From: Rhizobium sp. P32RR-XVIII
Lineage (GTDB): Bacteria; Pseudomonadota; Alphaproteobacteria; Rhizobiales; Rhizobiaceae
Direction of reading: 5' to 3'
NCBI RefSeq assembly: GCF_012641395.1
Contig: NZ_JABAIH010000011.1
Coordinates: 1 to 64,000, forward strand
Length of the DNA stretch: 64,000 bases
Under the pieces are notes generated by a model. It was not told the DNA's origin. It saw nothing but the letters and a program-made list of their open reading frames with translations, and ran no database searches. A program made the position numbers and the translations under genes. This document shows, in pieces, positions 46,894 through 55,853 of this stretch. Positions within the stretch are counted from its first letter, which is position 1. Every line of letters begins with the position of its first letter.

Positions 46894-47472
46894 ATGGTCA
46901 AGCTCAACAAGATCTATACCAGGACGGGCGACGACGGCACGACGGCGCTCGTTTCCGGACCGCGGCGGCTGAAGCATGATCTGCGCGTCGAAGCCTATGG
47001 CACGATCGACGAGACGAACTCGGCGATCGGCATCGCCCGGCTGCACACGGCAGGCATGCCCGATCTCGACCAGATGCTGATCCGCATCCAGAACGATCTC
47101 TTCGATCTTGGCGCCGATCTGGCGACGCCCGAGACGGGAGAGACGCCGGAATACGAACCGCTCCGCATCGTCGACACGCAGGTAACGCGGGTTGAACACG
47201 ACATTGACGCGCTGAATGCCGCCTTGCAGCCGTTGAAATCCTTCGTCCTGCCGGGCGGCTCAGCGGCAGCCGCACATTTGCATCTCGCCCGCACCATTTC
47301 GCGCCGCGCCGAGCGCTTGATGGTGGCGCTGTCGCGCACCCCAGATGAAATCGTCAGCGAGGCGGCGCTGAAATATGTCAATCGGGTTTCCGATTTCCTC
47401 TTTGTTGCCGCGCGATACGCGAATGATCGCGGCAATGCGGACGTGCTTTGGGTTCCGGGTAAAAACAGGTAG
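46894..47472 (+). CDS. PduO-type cob(I)alamin adenosyltransferase
   Basis: Transfers the 5'-deoxyadenosyl group from ATP to cob(I)alamin or cobyrinate diamide, making the adenosyl cofactor. The 192-residue protein shows the ATP-binding opening IYTRTGDDGTTALVSGPRR, the VEAYGTIDETNSAIG loop and the late ARTISRRAERLMVALS helix with the catalytic arginines. AAGGAGG lies eight bases before the ATG. There is no room for a cobalamin riboswitch between it and the preceding gene; expression would be with the upstream genes. Confidence 0.94.
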   Translation: MVKLNKIYTRTGDDGTTALVSGPRRLKHDLRVEAYGTIDETNSAIGIARLHTAGMPDLDQMLIRIQNDLFDLGADLATPETGETPEYEPLRIVDTQVTRVEHDIDALNAALQPLKSFVLPGGSAAAAHLHLARTISRRAERLMVALSRTPDEIVSEAALKYVNRVSDFLFVAARYANDRGNADVLWVPGKNR

Positions 47473-47509
47473 GCTCCCACCGGTTAGGATTTGCCGGGGG
47501 CAGGCTTTC

Positions 47510-48244
47510 ATGTTCATTCCGCTGCACGATGCCAATACGCTGAAGCACATCAAAGTGCAGTGGGTGACGCTGAGCTTGATCGGCGTGAATATCGCAGTCT
47601 GGCTTTTCACCGATTTCTTCGTTCCAGAGCAGGTGGCTCAGGCAGCGGCAGTCGGCCTCGGCTACATACCGGCTGTCGCTTTTCACCACGCAGTGCTTGC
47701 TCCCGGACTCGCGATCGCGCCCGACCCGCTAACCTACGTCACCTATGCCTTCGTCCATGCCGGCTTCTGGCATCTCGCTTCCAACATGCTGTTCCTATGG
47801 GTGTTCGGCGACAATGTCGAAGATGCGATGGGGCATTTTCGCTTTCTGCTGTTCTATCTCATCTGCGCCGCCTTCGGCGCGCTCTGCCATGGTCTGCTTG
47901 CGTCCGACTCGCAGGCACCGCTGATAGGCGCCTCAGGTGCGATTTCCGGCGTGGTCGCGGCCTATGTCATCCTTCACCCGCGCGTGAGGGTCTGGGTGCT
48001 GGTCTTCGCGCGCATTCCTTTGCCACTTCCCGCCTTCGTGCCGCTGCTGCTCTGGATCGGGCAGCAGTTCTTCATGCTGATTGTCGATCCGGGCGGCAGT
48101 GTTTCCTGGAGTGACCATGCCGGCGGAATCATCGCCGGCGCCTTTCTGGTCTTCTTCATGCGCCGCAGAGGCGTACCTCTGTTCGATCGCGAGATCGTTA
48201 CGCCCCGGGCCGTCCGAAGCACGCCGGCTATGAGGCGGACATGA
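47510..48244 (+). CDS. Rhomboid-family intramembrane serine protease
   Basis: Cleaves transmembrane segments of other proteins inside the lipid bilayer. The 244-residue protein has six helices; S142 in the GASGAISG motif and H203 in SDHAGG form the catalytic dyad, and the conserved HAGFWHLASNMLFLWVFGDNVED stretch of the L1/TM2 region is complete. The ATG at 47510 fits the start of homologues. It closely follows the adenosyltransferase gene and precedes the etf operon. Confidence 0.92.
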   Translation: MFIPLHDANTLKHIKVQWVTLSLIGVNIAVWLFTDFFVPEQVAQAAAVGLGYIPAVAFHHAVLAPGLAIAPDPLTYVTYAFVHAGFWHLASNMLFLWVFGDNVEDAMGHFRFLLFYLICAAFGALCHGLLASDSQAPLIGASGAISGVVAAYVILHPRVRVWVLVFARIPLPLPAFVPLLLWIGQQFFMLIVDPGGSVSWSDHAGGIIAGAFLVFFMRRRGVPLFDREIVTPRAVRSTPAMRRT

Positions 48245-48262
48245 GCAGCCGGACCTCAAATG

Positions 48263-48278
48263 TTGACGTGAACGTAAG
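48263..48278. promoter_or_regulatory. LiuR-like palindromic operator over the etfB promoter
   Basis: TTGACGTGAACGTAAG is a near-perfect palindrome (6 of 7 arm pairs around GA). Its TTGACG also serves as a possible -35 box, with TATATT at 48284 as -10, so a bound protein would block transcription. It resembles, from memory, the ACGT-NN-ACGT type sites of MerR-family LiuR regulators of branched-chain amino acid and fatty acid breakdown. Confidence 0.5.
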
Positions 48279-48294
48279 CGGCATATATTTGCCG
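48279..48294. promoter_or_regulatory. CGGCA-N6-TGCCG dyad at the etfB promoter
   Basis: A perfect 5-bp inverted repeat around TATATT, directly adjoining the LiuR-like palindrome. It covers the presumed -10 box and may be a second operator or a start-proximal hairpin. Confidence 0.35.
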
Positions 48295-48425
48295 GAGCAA
48301 TTTGTCTGTCTGCGACCGGCGAGCGTTGTATTTGGAGGAAAAACGCGTATCCATGTCGCCATTCGACAATCGGACCGGCGCCGAAGGGCGCATTTTCTTG
48401 GCGAAAGAGTTGAAGGAAGGACCCC

Positions 48426-49175
48426 ATGAAAATTCTCGTCCCCGTGAAGCGGGTGGTTGATTACAACGTGAAGATCCGCGTCAAGCCGGATGGCACGGGT
48501 GTCGAGCTTGCGAATGTGAAGATGTCGATGAACCCGTTCGACGAGATCTCGGTCGAGGAAGCGCTGCGGCTGAGGGAGGCCGGCAAGGCCGATGAGGTCG
48601 TCGCCGTGTCGATCGGTCCGGCCAAGGCCGAGGAGACGCTGCGCACCGCGCTTGCAATGGGCGCCGACCGGGCGATCCTGGTCGAGACCGACGATCAGGT
48701 CGAGCCGCTCGCCGTCGCCAAAATCCTCAAGGGCGTCGTCGAAGCCGAGCAGCCGGGGCTGATCATCGTCGGCAAGCAGGCGATCGATGACGACTCCAAC
48801 CAGACCGGCCAGATGCTGGCGGCACTGCTGCGCATTTCGCAGGCGACCTTCGCCTCGAAGATCGAGATCGGTGAGGGCAAGGCGACCGTGACCCGCGAAG
48901 TCGATGGCGGCCTGCAGACGATCGAAGTCAAGCTGCCGGCCGTCGTCACCACGGACCTGCGCCTCAACGAACCGCGCTACGCCTCGCTGCCGAACATCAT
49001 GAAGGCCAAGAAGAAGCCGCTCGACAAGAAGGTTCCTGCCGATTTCGGCGTCTCCACCGAGCCGCGCCTCAAGGTCCTGAAGACCGAAGAGCCGTCGGGC
49101 CGCAAGGCCGGCGTCAAGGTGAAGTCGGTCGCCGAGCTCGTCGAGAAGCTCAAGACCGAAGCCGGCGTCCTCTAA
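48426..49175 (+). CDS. etfB: Electron transfer flavoprotein beta subunit
   Basis: Forms the soluble FAD- and AMP-containing heterodimer with EtfA that collects electrons from acyl-CoA and related dehydrogenases and passes them to ubiquinone through ETF-QO. The 249-residue protein opens [19 protein letters not shown] and keeps the AMP-binding segment [13 protein letters not shown]...[31 protein letters not shown] stands eight bases before the ATG. It is followed 23 bases later by etfA, and its promoter carries a LiuR-like operator. Confidence 0.97.
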   Translation: MKILVPVKRVVDYNVKIRVKPDGTGVELANVKMSMNPFDEISVEEALRLREAGKADEVVAVSIGPAKAEETLRTALAMGADRAILVETDDQVEPLAVAKILKGVVEAEQPGLIIVGKQAIDDDSNQTGQMLAALLRISQATFASKIEIGEGKATVTREVDGGLQTIEVKLPAVVTTDLRLNEPRYASLPNIMKAKKKPLDKKVPADFGVSTEPRLKVLKTEEPSGRKAGVKVKSVAELVEKLKTEAGVL

Positions 49176-49198
49176 GGTTCGAGAAAGGAATTACGACC

Positions 49199-50128
49199 AT
49201 GGCCATTCTTCTTCTGGCTGACCACGACAATCAAAGCCTTTCCGACCAGACCGCCAAGGCGTTGACCGCCGCTACCCAAATCGGCGGCGATGTTACCATC
49301 CTCGTCGCCGGCAAGGGCGCCAAGCCTGCCGCCGACGCGGCTGCCAAACTCTCAGGTGTTTCCAGGGTATTGCTCGCCGAAAGCGATGCGCTCGCCAACA
49401 ACCTTGGCGAACCGCTCGCCGACCTGATCGTTTCTCTGGCCGCCAGCTACGACACGATCGTCGCGGCCGCCACCTCGACCGGCAAGAACGTCATGCCGCG
49501 CGTGGCCGCCCTGCTCGACGTCGCGCAGGTCTCGGAAATCATCGAGGTCGTCTCCGCCGACACCTTCAAGCGGCCGATCTATGCCGGTAATGCCATCCAG
49601 ACGGTGCAGTCGACCGATGCCAGGAAGGTCATCACCGTGCGCACCGCTTCCTTCGCCGCTGCCGCCGAGGGCGGTTCCGCAGCGGTCGAGGCGATCCCGG
49701 CCGTTTCCGATCCCGGCCTTTCGACCTTCGTCAAGGACGCATTGTCGGCTTCCGACCGGCCGGAACTGACCTCGGCCCGGGTGATCATCTCCGGCGGTCG
49801 CGCCCTCGGCTCGGCCGAGAAGTTCAAGGAAGTCATCCTGCCCGTCGCCGACAAGCTGGGTGCAGCCGTCGGCGCTTCGCGCGCGGCGGTCGACGCCGGC
49901 TATGCGCCGAACGACTGGCAGGTCGGTCAGACCGGCAAGGTCGTCGCCCCGGATCTATACATCGCCTGCGGCATCTCGGGTGCCATCCAGCACCTCGCCG
50001 GCATGAAGGACTCGAAGGTCATCGTCGCCATCAACAAGGACGAGGAGGCGCCGATCTTCCAGGTGGCCGACTACGGGCTGGTCGCCGACCTGTTCGAAGC
50101 CCTGCCGGAACTGCAGAAGGCTCTCTGA
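49199..50128 (+). CDS. etfA: Electron transfer flavoprotein alpha subunit
   Basis: FAD-binding partner of EtfB, 309 residues. The C-terminal domain holds the ETF signature: [55 protein letters not shown] in parts, then [28 protein letters not shown], all of which contact FAD. The start ATG follows GAAAGGAA. It is cotranscribed with etfB, and a hairpin terminator follows before the dehydrogenase gene. Confidence 0.97.
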   Translation: MAILLLADHDNQSLSDQTAKALTAATQIGGDVTILVAGKGAKPAADAAAKLSGVSRVLLAESDALANNLGEPLADLIVSLAASYDTIVAAATSTGKNVMPRVAALLDVAQVSEIIEVVSADTFKRPIYAGNAIQTVQSTDARKVITVRTASFAAAAEGGSAAVEAIPAVSDPGLSTFVKDALSASDRPELTSARVIISGGRALGSAEKFKEVILPVADKLGAAVGASRAAVDAGYAPNDWQVGQTGKVVAPDLYIACGISGAIQHLAGMKDSKVIVAINKDEEAPIFQVADYGLVADLFEALPELQKAL

Positions 50129-50197
50129 ACGAGCAGATTGCCCACTTTTCGCATCTGCGAAAGACTGGAAAATTATCATTTATAGCGCTACTACTGC

Positions 50198-50223
50198 TGC
50201 CGGGCGATACTTTGCCCGGCAGT
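50198..50223 (+). terminator. Terminator or attenuator between etfA and the dehydrogenase gene
   Basis: A 9-bp perfect stem CTGCCGGGC/GCCCGGCAG with an 8-base loop is followed by TTTCATTT. It lies 70 bases after etfA and would make the downstream gene partly independent. Confidence 0.75.
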
Positions 50224-50273
50224 TTCATTTAGAGAAGCACGGCAGAGCAAGACGACTGCCGCGGGGGTTGGCG

Positions 50274-51155
50274 ATGAATGCGGTGTTGAAAATGATCGGG
50301 ATTGTCGGCGCGGGTCAGATGGGCTGCGGCATCGCCCAGGTCTCAGCAACTGCGGGCTACAAAGTCCAACTCTATGATCTGTCCCAGGAGCGCATCGAAT
50401 CAGGCCTGGCGACCATCAACGGCAATCTCGCCCGGCACGTCACGAGCGGCAAGATGACGGATGAAGAGCGCAAGGCGACGCTTTCCCTTATCTCCGGATC
50501 GGCCAACCTGAACGACCTCGCTCCGTCCGATCTGGTTATTGAAGCGGCGACCGAGGAGGAAGCTGTTAAGCGCAAGATCTACGCGCAGGTCTGTCCGGTC
50601 CTGAAGCCGGAAGCAATTCTCGCCACCAATACATCCTCGCTTTCGATCACGCGGCTAGCTTCGGCGACGGACCGGCCCGAGCACTTCATGGGCATTCATT
50701 TCATGAATCCCGTCCCGGTGATGAAACTGGTCGAACTGGTGCGCGGCATCGCCACCGACGAAACAACGTTTGCGACCGCGAAGAATTTCGTCGCGTCGCT
50801 CGAAAAGACCGTCACGGTTGCTGAAGACTTTCCGGCTTTCATCGTCAACCGCATCCTGCTGCCGATGATCAATGAGGCGATCTACACGCTCTATGAAGGC
50901 GTCGGCACCGTCGATGCCATCGACACGGCCATGAAGCTCGGCGCCAACCACCCGATGGGACCGCTGCAGCTTGCCGACTTCATCGGCCTCGACACCTGTC
51001 TCTCGATCATGCAGGTGCTGCATGATGGCCTGGCGGATTCGAAATACCGTCCCTGCCCGCTGCTGGTCAAATATGTTGAAGCCGGCTGGCTGGGCCGCAA
51101 GTCCGGCCGCGGTTTCTACGACTATCGCGGCGAGACGCCGGTCCCGACGCGCTGA
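50274..51155 (+). CDS. hbdA: 3-hydroxybutyryl-CoA dehydrogenase
   Basis: NAD(P)-dependent oxidation of 3-hydroxybutyryl-CoA to acetoacetyl-CoA, or the reverse. The 293-residue enzyme has the Rossmann opening IGIVGAGQMGCGIAQVSATAG, the hydroxyacyl-CoA dehydrogenase signature HFMGIHFMNPVPVMKLVELVRG with the catalytic histidine, and the C-terminal dimer domain ending in GRKSGRGFYDYRG. The ATG at 50274 was chosen over a TTG six bases upstream. Position next to etfBA fits breakdown of fatty or branched-chain acids. Confidence 0.93.
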   Translation: MNAVLKMIGIVGAGQMGCGIAQVSATAGYKVQLYDLSQERIESGLATINGNLARHVTSGKMTDEERKATLSLISGSANLNDLAPSDLVIEAATEEEAVKRKIYAQVCPVLKPEAILATNTSSLSITRLASATDRPEHFMGIHFMNPVPVMKLVELVRGIATDETTFATAKNFVASLEKTVTVAEDFPAFIVNRILLPMINEAIYTLYEGVGTVDAIDTAMKLGANHPMGPLQLADFIGLDTCLSIMQVLHDGLADSKYRPCPLLVKYVEAGWLGRKSGRGFYDYRGETPVPTR

Positions 51156-51243
51156 GGCGCCAGATGATCTCGCGGATCCGCGAGATGTCGGTTTCCATTC
51201 CTGCTATTTGAGGCTTCGCGGCTCACCAAAACGCCATCGAGGC

Positions 51244-51774
51244 CTATGCCCCGCGAGCGTCGCGCTTTGCCTGTGAAACAGCGCCAGCCTTCCGCAATCT
51301 GCCTCGCTCCATAGGACGGATGAGATTTTTGGGCTTTGAACTTTCGATCGAGTGCATGCCTGCATGGGCCTGGCGTGCGTTAAATGACTCGTCGTTCTCG
51401 CCTTTCGCTTCTTTCTTTCGCGCCAACGCGGCTCGCATGTTCTCGACCATCTGAACTTTAGCAAGCATTCTACGCCGACGAGCTTGTTCGGCGTTCACAC
51501 TACGCACGCCCATTGCCAGAACTTCAAGTTTGGCTCTCGTGCCCGTATCCTTGCGTGCTGGCGTCGCCCCTTTGGGTTGCGCCTTGCCTCTGATTTCCCT
51601 GCGCTGCCTGTTCGCCTCGCTTTGTGCGCGATCGCGCCTTTCACGTATTCTCTTGGCGAGGTCCGAGAGATCAGCATCCGACAGGTCCTGCATTGCCGGG
51701 TGGTGGGTTTTTTGAACGAGTTGCCATTCGTCCGCCGTTAGCAAACGCTCTGCCTGCTTGCGCGAAATTGCCAT
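51244..51774 (-). CDS. Basic hypothetical protein
   Basis: A 176-residue, strongly basic, Arg/Ala-rich and mostly helical protein of unknown function. The first 70 residues have a recurrent rhizobial opening (ISRKQAERLLTADEWQLVQK...) and an RRDRAQSEANRQRREIRGKA helix; the C-terminal third looks disordered. The composition would fit nucleic-acid binding, but no known domain is visible. GGAGG lies seven bases before the ATG at 51774, a good ribosome binding site. It stands alone, transcribed against its left neighbours. Confidence 0.7.
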   Translation of the reverse strand: MAISRKQAERLLTADEWQLVQKTHHPAMQDLSDADLSDLAKRIRERRDRAQSEANRQRREIRGKAQPKGATPARKDTGTRAKLEVLAMGVRSVNAEQARRRRMLAKVQMVENMRAALARKKEAKGENDESFNARQAHAGMHSIESSKPKNLIRPMERGRLRKAGAVSQAKRDARGA

Positions 51775-51865
51775 CTACGCCTCCACCAGTAAACTGACCT
51801 GCGTTCGATAGGGCTACGTCGCCTGCCACCTGAGCGAAGCGAGTTAAAGCTTCAAAAGCTTGAGA

Positions 51866-51886
51866 GACGCCGTCTCCTTCGGCGTC
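51866..51886. repeat. Intergenic hairpin
   Basis: GACGCCG and CGGCGTC form a perfect 7-bp stem around TCTCCTT in the 256-base gap between the basic orphan and tlpA. It could be the terminator of the TlpA transcript, although it lies about 145 bases past that stop. Confidence 0.4.
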
Positions 51887-52030
51887 AATTTGGTCGCGGG
51901 CTCGACTTATGCGTTAAGCACGCAACTTAGGCTCGTTCATAATGTAGCGCCGCACGGCAAGGTCCGCAATGTGCCTCCAATATCGATGGTCGCGCGATCT
52001 CTTTGAGGTACGATTCTAGGTTGTCGATGT

Positions 52031-52693
52031 TCACGTCCCCACCGCGCCCTTGATCAGTGCCTTCGCATCGCCGCTATCCCATGCGGCGGGGCCGTTCATG
52101 GCCGAAACCAGGCAGCCCTTGTCGTCGATCAGCAAAGTGACAGGCAGGCCGAAGGCAAGCCCTTCTTTCTTCAGGCTGTTGAAGACGCCGATCGTATTGT
52201 CGCGGTAGAGCTGCAAGGAATCGACGCCAGTTTCGCTCAGGAAGGCCTTCGGCTTTTCGTCATCGCCGGTATCGATATTGACCGCGACGACCTGGAACTT
52301 GTCGTTGCCCATCTCCTTCGCCAGCGCGTTCAGCGCCGGCATTTCCTCGCGGCAGGGCACGCACCACGTCGCCCAGAGATTGAGAAGCACGGTTTTGCCT
52401 GCGAAATTCTCGAGCGTCAGCGGCTTGCCGTCCGGACCGTTGAAGGCAACCGATGTAAGTTTGCGCGGCTCATCGACGGCAACCATCGCCGCAACCTCGC
52501 CCCTGGCGAGCGGCCCTATCTTCCCCGCGAGATGCTTGGCGGCACTACATTCGCCCGATGCGGTTTGCGCGCCGCCATTGCCATACCCGGTCTCCTTAAT
52601 GTAAACCGCTGCCGCACCGGCAATGATGCCCGCGACGGCGGCTATCCCGATCAACTTCAGAGATGGCAGTCCGAACGGCTTTCTTGTCGTCAT
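52031..52693 (-). CDS. tlpA: TlpA-family thiol:disulfide interchange protein
   Basis: Membrane-anchored periplasmic thioredoxin that reduces disulfides, in Bradyrhizobium serving cytochrome oxidase maturation. The 220-residue protein has a signal anchor (about 12-31), two extra cysteines near residues 49 and 184, and the thioredoxin fold with the active site W110-C111-V-P-C114 in [18 protein letters not shown] and the cis-proline GLPVTLLID. The start at 52693 (MTTRKPF) follows GGGGA; a longer start at 52714 is weaker. It is divergent from argH with about 40 bases between. Confidence 0.9.
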   Translation of the reverse strand: MTTRKPFGLPSLKLIGIAAVAGIIAGAAAVYIKETGYGNGGAQTASGECSAAKHLAGKIGPLARGEVAAMVAVDEPRKLTSVAFNGPDGKPLTLENFAGKTVLLNLWATWCVPCREEMPALNALAKEMGNDKFQVVAVNIDTGDDEKPKAFLSETGVDSLQLYRDNTIGVFNSLKKEGLAFGLPVTLLIDDKGCLVSAMNGPAAWDSGDAKALIKGAVGT

Positions 52694-52734
52694 TTCATTC
52701 CCCAGAGCATGCATTCTTCAAGGCAGGCAGCTTC

Positions 52735-54135
52735 ATGGCCGACACCACGGACACCAAATCCTCCAACCAGATGTGGGGCGGGCGTTTCGCTTCCGGTCCC
52801 GACGCCATCATGGAGGAGATAAATGCATCGATCGGTTTCGACAAGAAGCTGTTTGCCCAGGATATCCGTGGATCGATCGCCCATGCGACGATGCTTGCCC
52901 ATCAGGGCATCATTTCCACAGACGATAAGGACAAGATCGTTCACGGGCTAAACACGATCCTGTCAGAAATCGAGAGCGGCAATTTCGAGTTCTCCCGCCA
53001 ACTCGAAGACATTCACATGAATGTCGAGGCTCGGCTTGCGACGCTGATCGGTCCCGCCGCCGGACGCCTGCACACAGCCCGCTCACGCAACGACCAAGTG
53101 GCGCTCGACTTCCGGCTCTGGGTGAAGGAGGAACTGCAGAAAACCGAGGCGATGCTGACGAACCTCATCGCGGCCTTCCTCGACCGCGCCGAAGAGCACG
53201 CCGAAAGCGTCATGCCGGGCTTCACCCATCTGCAGACGGCACAGCCCGTCACCTTCGGCCATCACTGCATGGCCTATGTGGAAATGTTCGGCCGCGACCG
53301 TTCGCGTGTGCGTCACGCCATCGAACATCTCGACGAAAGCCCGATCGGCGCTGCGGCACTTGCCGGCACCGGATACCCTATCGACCGCCACATGACGGCC
53401 AAGGCGCTCGGCTTCCGTGAACCGACCCGCAATTCGATCGACACGGTCTCCGATCGCGACTTCGCCATCGAGTTCCTGTCGATCGCCGCAATCTGCGGCA
53501 TGCATCTGTCACGGCTTGCCGAAGAGATCGTCATCTGGTCGACGCCGCAGTTCGGCTTCGTGCGCCTGTCGGATGCCTTCTCCACCGGCTCCTCGATCAT
53601 GCCGCAGAAGAAGAACCCCGACGCGGCCGAGCTGGTGCGCGCCAAGACCGGCCGCATCAACGGCTCGCTGGTCGCGCTGCTGACGATCATGAAGGGCCTG
53701 CCGCTCGCCTATTCCAAGGATATGCAGGAAGACAAGGAACAGGTTTTCGACGCCGCCGAGAGCCTGGAGCTGGCAATCGCAGCCATGACCGGCATGGTGC
53801 GCGACATGACGATCAACACCGCCCGGATGAAGGCGGCGGCCGGCTCGGGCTATTCAACCGCCACGGACCTTGCCGACTGGCTGGTGCGCGAGGCAGGCCT
53901 TCCGTTCCGGGATGCCCATCATGTGACTGGCCGCGCCGTCGCACTTGCCGAAAGCAAGGGCTGCGACCTCGCCGAACTGCCGATTGCCGATCTGCAGGCG
54001 ATCAACCCTGGTATCACCGACAAGGTCTATGACGTGTTGACGGTCGAGGCATCGGTCGCAAGCCGCAAGAGCTTCGGCGGCACCGCACCCTCCGAAGTCA
54101 GAAAGCAGATCGCCTACTGGCGCGGCCGCAACTGA
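52735..54135 (+). CDS. argH: Argininosuccinate lyase
   Basis: Splits argininosuccinate to arginine and fumarate, the last step of arginine synthesis. The 466-residue protein belongs to the fumarase/aspartase superfamily: the early [11 protein letters not shown], the [17 protein letters not shown] segment, [16 protein letters not shown] and the signature [12 protein letters not shown] with the catalytic serine are all present. The ATG at 52735 was chosen since the family starts close to MWGGRF; an in-frame start 72 bases upstream reads over the divergent tlpA promoter. It heads the argH-lptM-lysA run. Confidence 0.97.
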   Translation: MADTTDTKSSNQMWGGRFASGPDAIMEEINASIGFDKKLFAQDIRGSIAHATMLAHQGIISTDDKDKIVHGLNTILSEIESGNFEFSRQLEDIHMNVEARLATLIGPAAGRLHTARSRNDQVALDFRLWVKEELQKTEAMLTNLIAAFLDRAEEHAESVMPGFTHLQTAQPVTFGHHCMAYVEMFGRDRSRVRHAIEHLDESPIGAAALAGTGYPIDRHMTAKALGFREPTRNSIDTVSDRDFAIEFLSIAAICGMHLSRLAEEIVIWSTPQFGFVRLSDAFSTGSSIMPQKKNPDAAELVRAKTGRINGSLVALLTIMKGLPLAYSKDMQEDKEQVFDAAESLELAIAAMTGMVRDMTINTARMKAAAGSGYSTATDLADWLVREAGLPFRDAHHVTGRAVALAESKGCDLAELPIADLQAINPGITDKVYDVLTVEASVASRKSFGGTAPSEVRKQIAYWRGRN

Positions 54136-54214
54136 CAAAATAATCAGGGTGCACAAGGCTGAGAAACTTCGCTATGAAGATGTCCAAACTTCTGCCCTTC
54201 GATACGAGGCCCCT

Positions 54215-54409
54215 ATGCAGACCAGCTTGCCGTACCTCATCCGCCTGACGGTTGTTTTTGCCGTCGTCGGCCTTGCCGTTGCCGGATGCGGACGCAAAGG
54301 CGACCTCGATCCGCCGAGCGCGATGGCCACGAAGGAAGGCGACGTGTCGAAGCCGACCAAACAGCCGGGCACCGTCGACAGGCCGTTCCTCCTCGATCCC
54401 CTGCTCTAA
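54215..54409 (+). CDS. LptM-type small lipoprotein
   Basis: A 64-residue outer-membrane lipoprotein. A hydrophobic signal (about 8-24) ends in the lipobox AVAGC with the modified cysteine at residue 25, immediately followed by the family signature GRKGDLDPP. LptM (YifL) helps LptD oxidative maturation in enterobacteria; the rhizobial protein shares the signature and the conserved gene place upstream of lysA. Start ATG at 54215 follows ACGAGG. It is 11 bases from lysA, so the two should be cotranscribed. Confidence 0.88.
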   Translation: MQTSLPYLIRLTVVFAVVGLAVAGCGRKGDLDPPSAMATKEGDVSKPTKQPGTVDRPFLLDPLL

Positions 54410-54420
54410 GGCATATTCCC

Positions 54421-55689
54421 GTGAACCACTTTGAATACCGCGACGGCATCCTTTACGCCGAGAACGTCCCCGTTCCGGAAATCGCCAAGGCCGTCGGCAC
54501 GCCTTTCTATTGCTATTCGACCGCAACGCTTGAGCGCCACTACCGGGTCTTCACCGAAGCCTTCAGCGATATCGATGCCATGGTCTGCTATGCCATGAAG
54601 GCGAATTCGAACCAAGCGGTGTTGAAGACGCTGGGCAAGCTCGGCGCCGGCATCGATGTCGTTTCCGAAGGTGAGCTGCGCCGCGCGCTCGCGGCCGGCA
54701 TTCCGGCAAGCCGCATCATGTTTTCCGGCGTCGGCAAGACGCCGCGCGAGATGGATTTTGCGCTCGAAGCCGGAATTTATTGCTTTAACGTCGAATCGGA
54801 ACCGGAACTGGAAATCCTGAACCAGCGCGCCATCAAGGCGGGCAAGAAGGCCCCGGTCTCCTTCCGCATCAACCCGGACGTGGATGCGAGGACGCATGCG
54901 AAGATCTCGACCGGCAAGAAGGAAAACAAGTTCGGCATTTCCTGGGAGCGCGCCCGCGCCGTCTATGCTCAGGCGGCGAAAATGCCCGGCATCGAAGTCA
55001 CGGGCATCGACATGCATATCGGCAGCCAGATCACCGAACTGCAGCCGTTCGAAGACGCCTTCAAGCTGCTGCGCGAGCTGGTGAGCACGCTTCGCGCCGA
55101 CGGTCACGATATCCACCACGTCGACGTCGGCGGCGGCCTTGGCATCCCCTACAAGGACGACAACAACCCGCCGCCACCTCCGGAGGCCTATGCCGCGGTC
55201 GTCAAGAACCAGCTGCGCGGGCTTGATTGCAGGATCGTCACCGAACCGGGCCGCCTCATCGTCGGCAATGCCGGCATTCTCGTCACCGAAGTCATCTATG
55301 TGAAGGACGGCGGCGAAAAGACCTTCGTTATCGTGGACGGCGCGATGAACGACCTCATCCGCCCAACGCTTTATGACGCCTATCACGAAATCCGCCCGGT
55401 GGTGATCTCGGCGGCCAACGCGCCGCGGATCAAGGCCGATATCGTCGGTCCGGTTTGCGAGACCGGTGACTATCTGGCACTCGATCGTGAAATGGCGATG
55501 CCGAAGCCGGGCGATCTTTTCGCCGTCAGTTCCGCGGGTGCTTATGGCGCCGTGCAAGCCGGCACTTACAACAGCCGCCTGCTGATACCGGAAGTTCTGG
55601 TCAAGGGGGCCGATTTCCACGTGGTTCGTCCTCGCGGAACCTATGAGGAACTGATAGGTCTCGACTCCGTCCCCGCCTGGCTCGGCTGA
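54421..55689 (+). CDS. lysA: Diaminopimelate decarboxylase
   Basis: PLP enzyme that turns meso-diaminopimelate into lysine. The 422-residue protein has a TIM-barrel with the PLP lysine K60 in CYAMKANSNQAVLKTL, the glycine-rich phosphate loop HHVDVGGGLGIPY, and the active-site cysteine and tyrosine in GPVCETGDYLA and SSAGAYGAVQ of the C-terminal domain. The start is GTG at 54421. It follows lptM directly; the arrangement argH-lptM-lysA is widespread in alphaproteobacteria. Confidence 0.97.
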   Translation: MNHFEYRDGILYAENVPVPEIAKAVGTPFYCYSTATLERHYRVFTEAFSDIDAMVCYAMKANSNQAVLKTLGKLGAGIDVVSEGELRRALAAGIPASRIMFSGVGKTPREMDFALEAGIYCFNVESEPELEILNQRAIKAGKKAPVSFRINPDVDARTHAKISTGKKENKFGISWERARAVYAQAAKMPGIEVTGIDMHIGSQITELQPFEDAFKLLRELVSTLRADGHDIHHVDVGGGLGIPYKDDNNPPPPPEAYAAVVKNQLRGLDCRIVTEPGRLIVGNAGILVTEVIYVKDGGEKTFVIVDGAMNDLIRPTLYDAYHEIRPVVISAANAPRIKADIVGPVCETGDYLALDREMAMPKPGDLFAVSSAGAYGAVQAGTYNSRLLIPEVLVKGADFHVVRPRGTYEELIGLDSVPAWLG

Positions 55690-55853
55690 GAAACCCATCA
55701 CTTTTTCTCGAATAGACATGAAAAACCGGCTTTGCTGGCCCTTCGCCCTCGTCTTCGCCACAAAGAGTGTTATCTTTTTGTGATGCGAGCGTATTGCCCA
55801 GCAATCGCCGGAAGCGCCATCTGTTACTCTAACACCAAACGGCGGAGACCGGA

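Noticed and set aside
48241-48429. 62-codon frame between the rhomboid gene and etfB
   Set aside because: It spans the etfB promoter and its operators, and the composition is not protein-like. The ATGA overlap with the rhomboid stop is probably chance.
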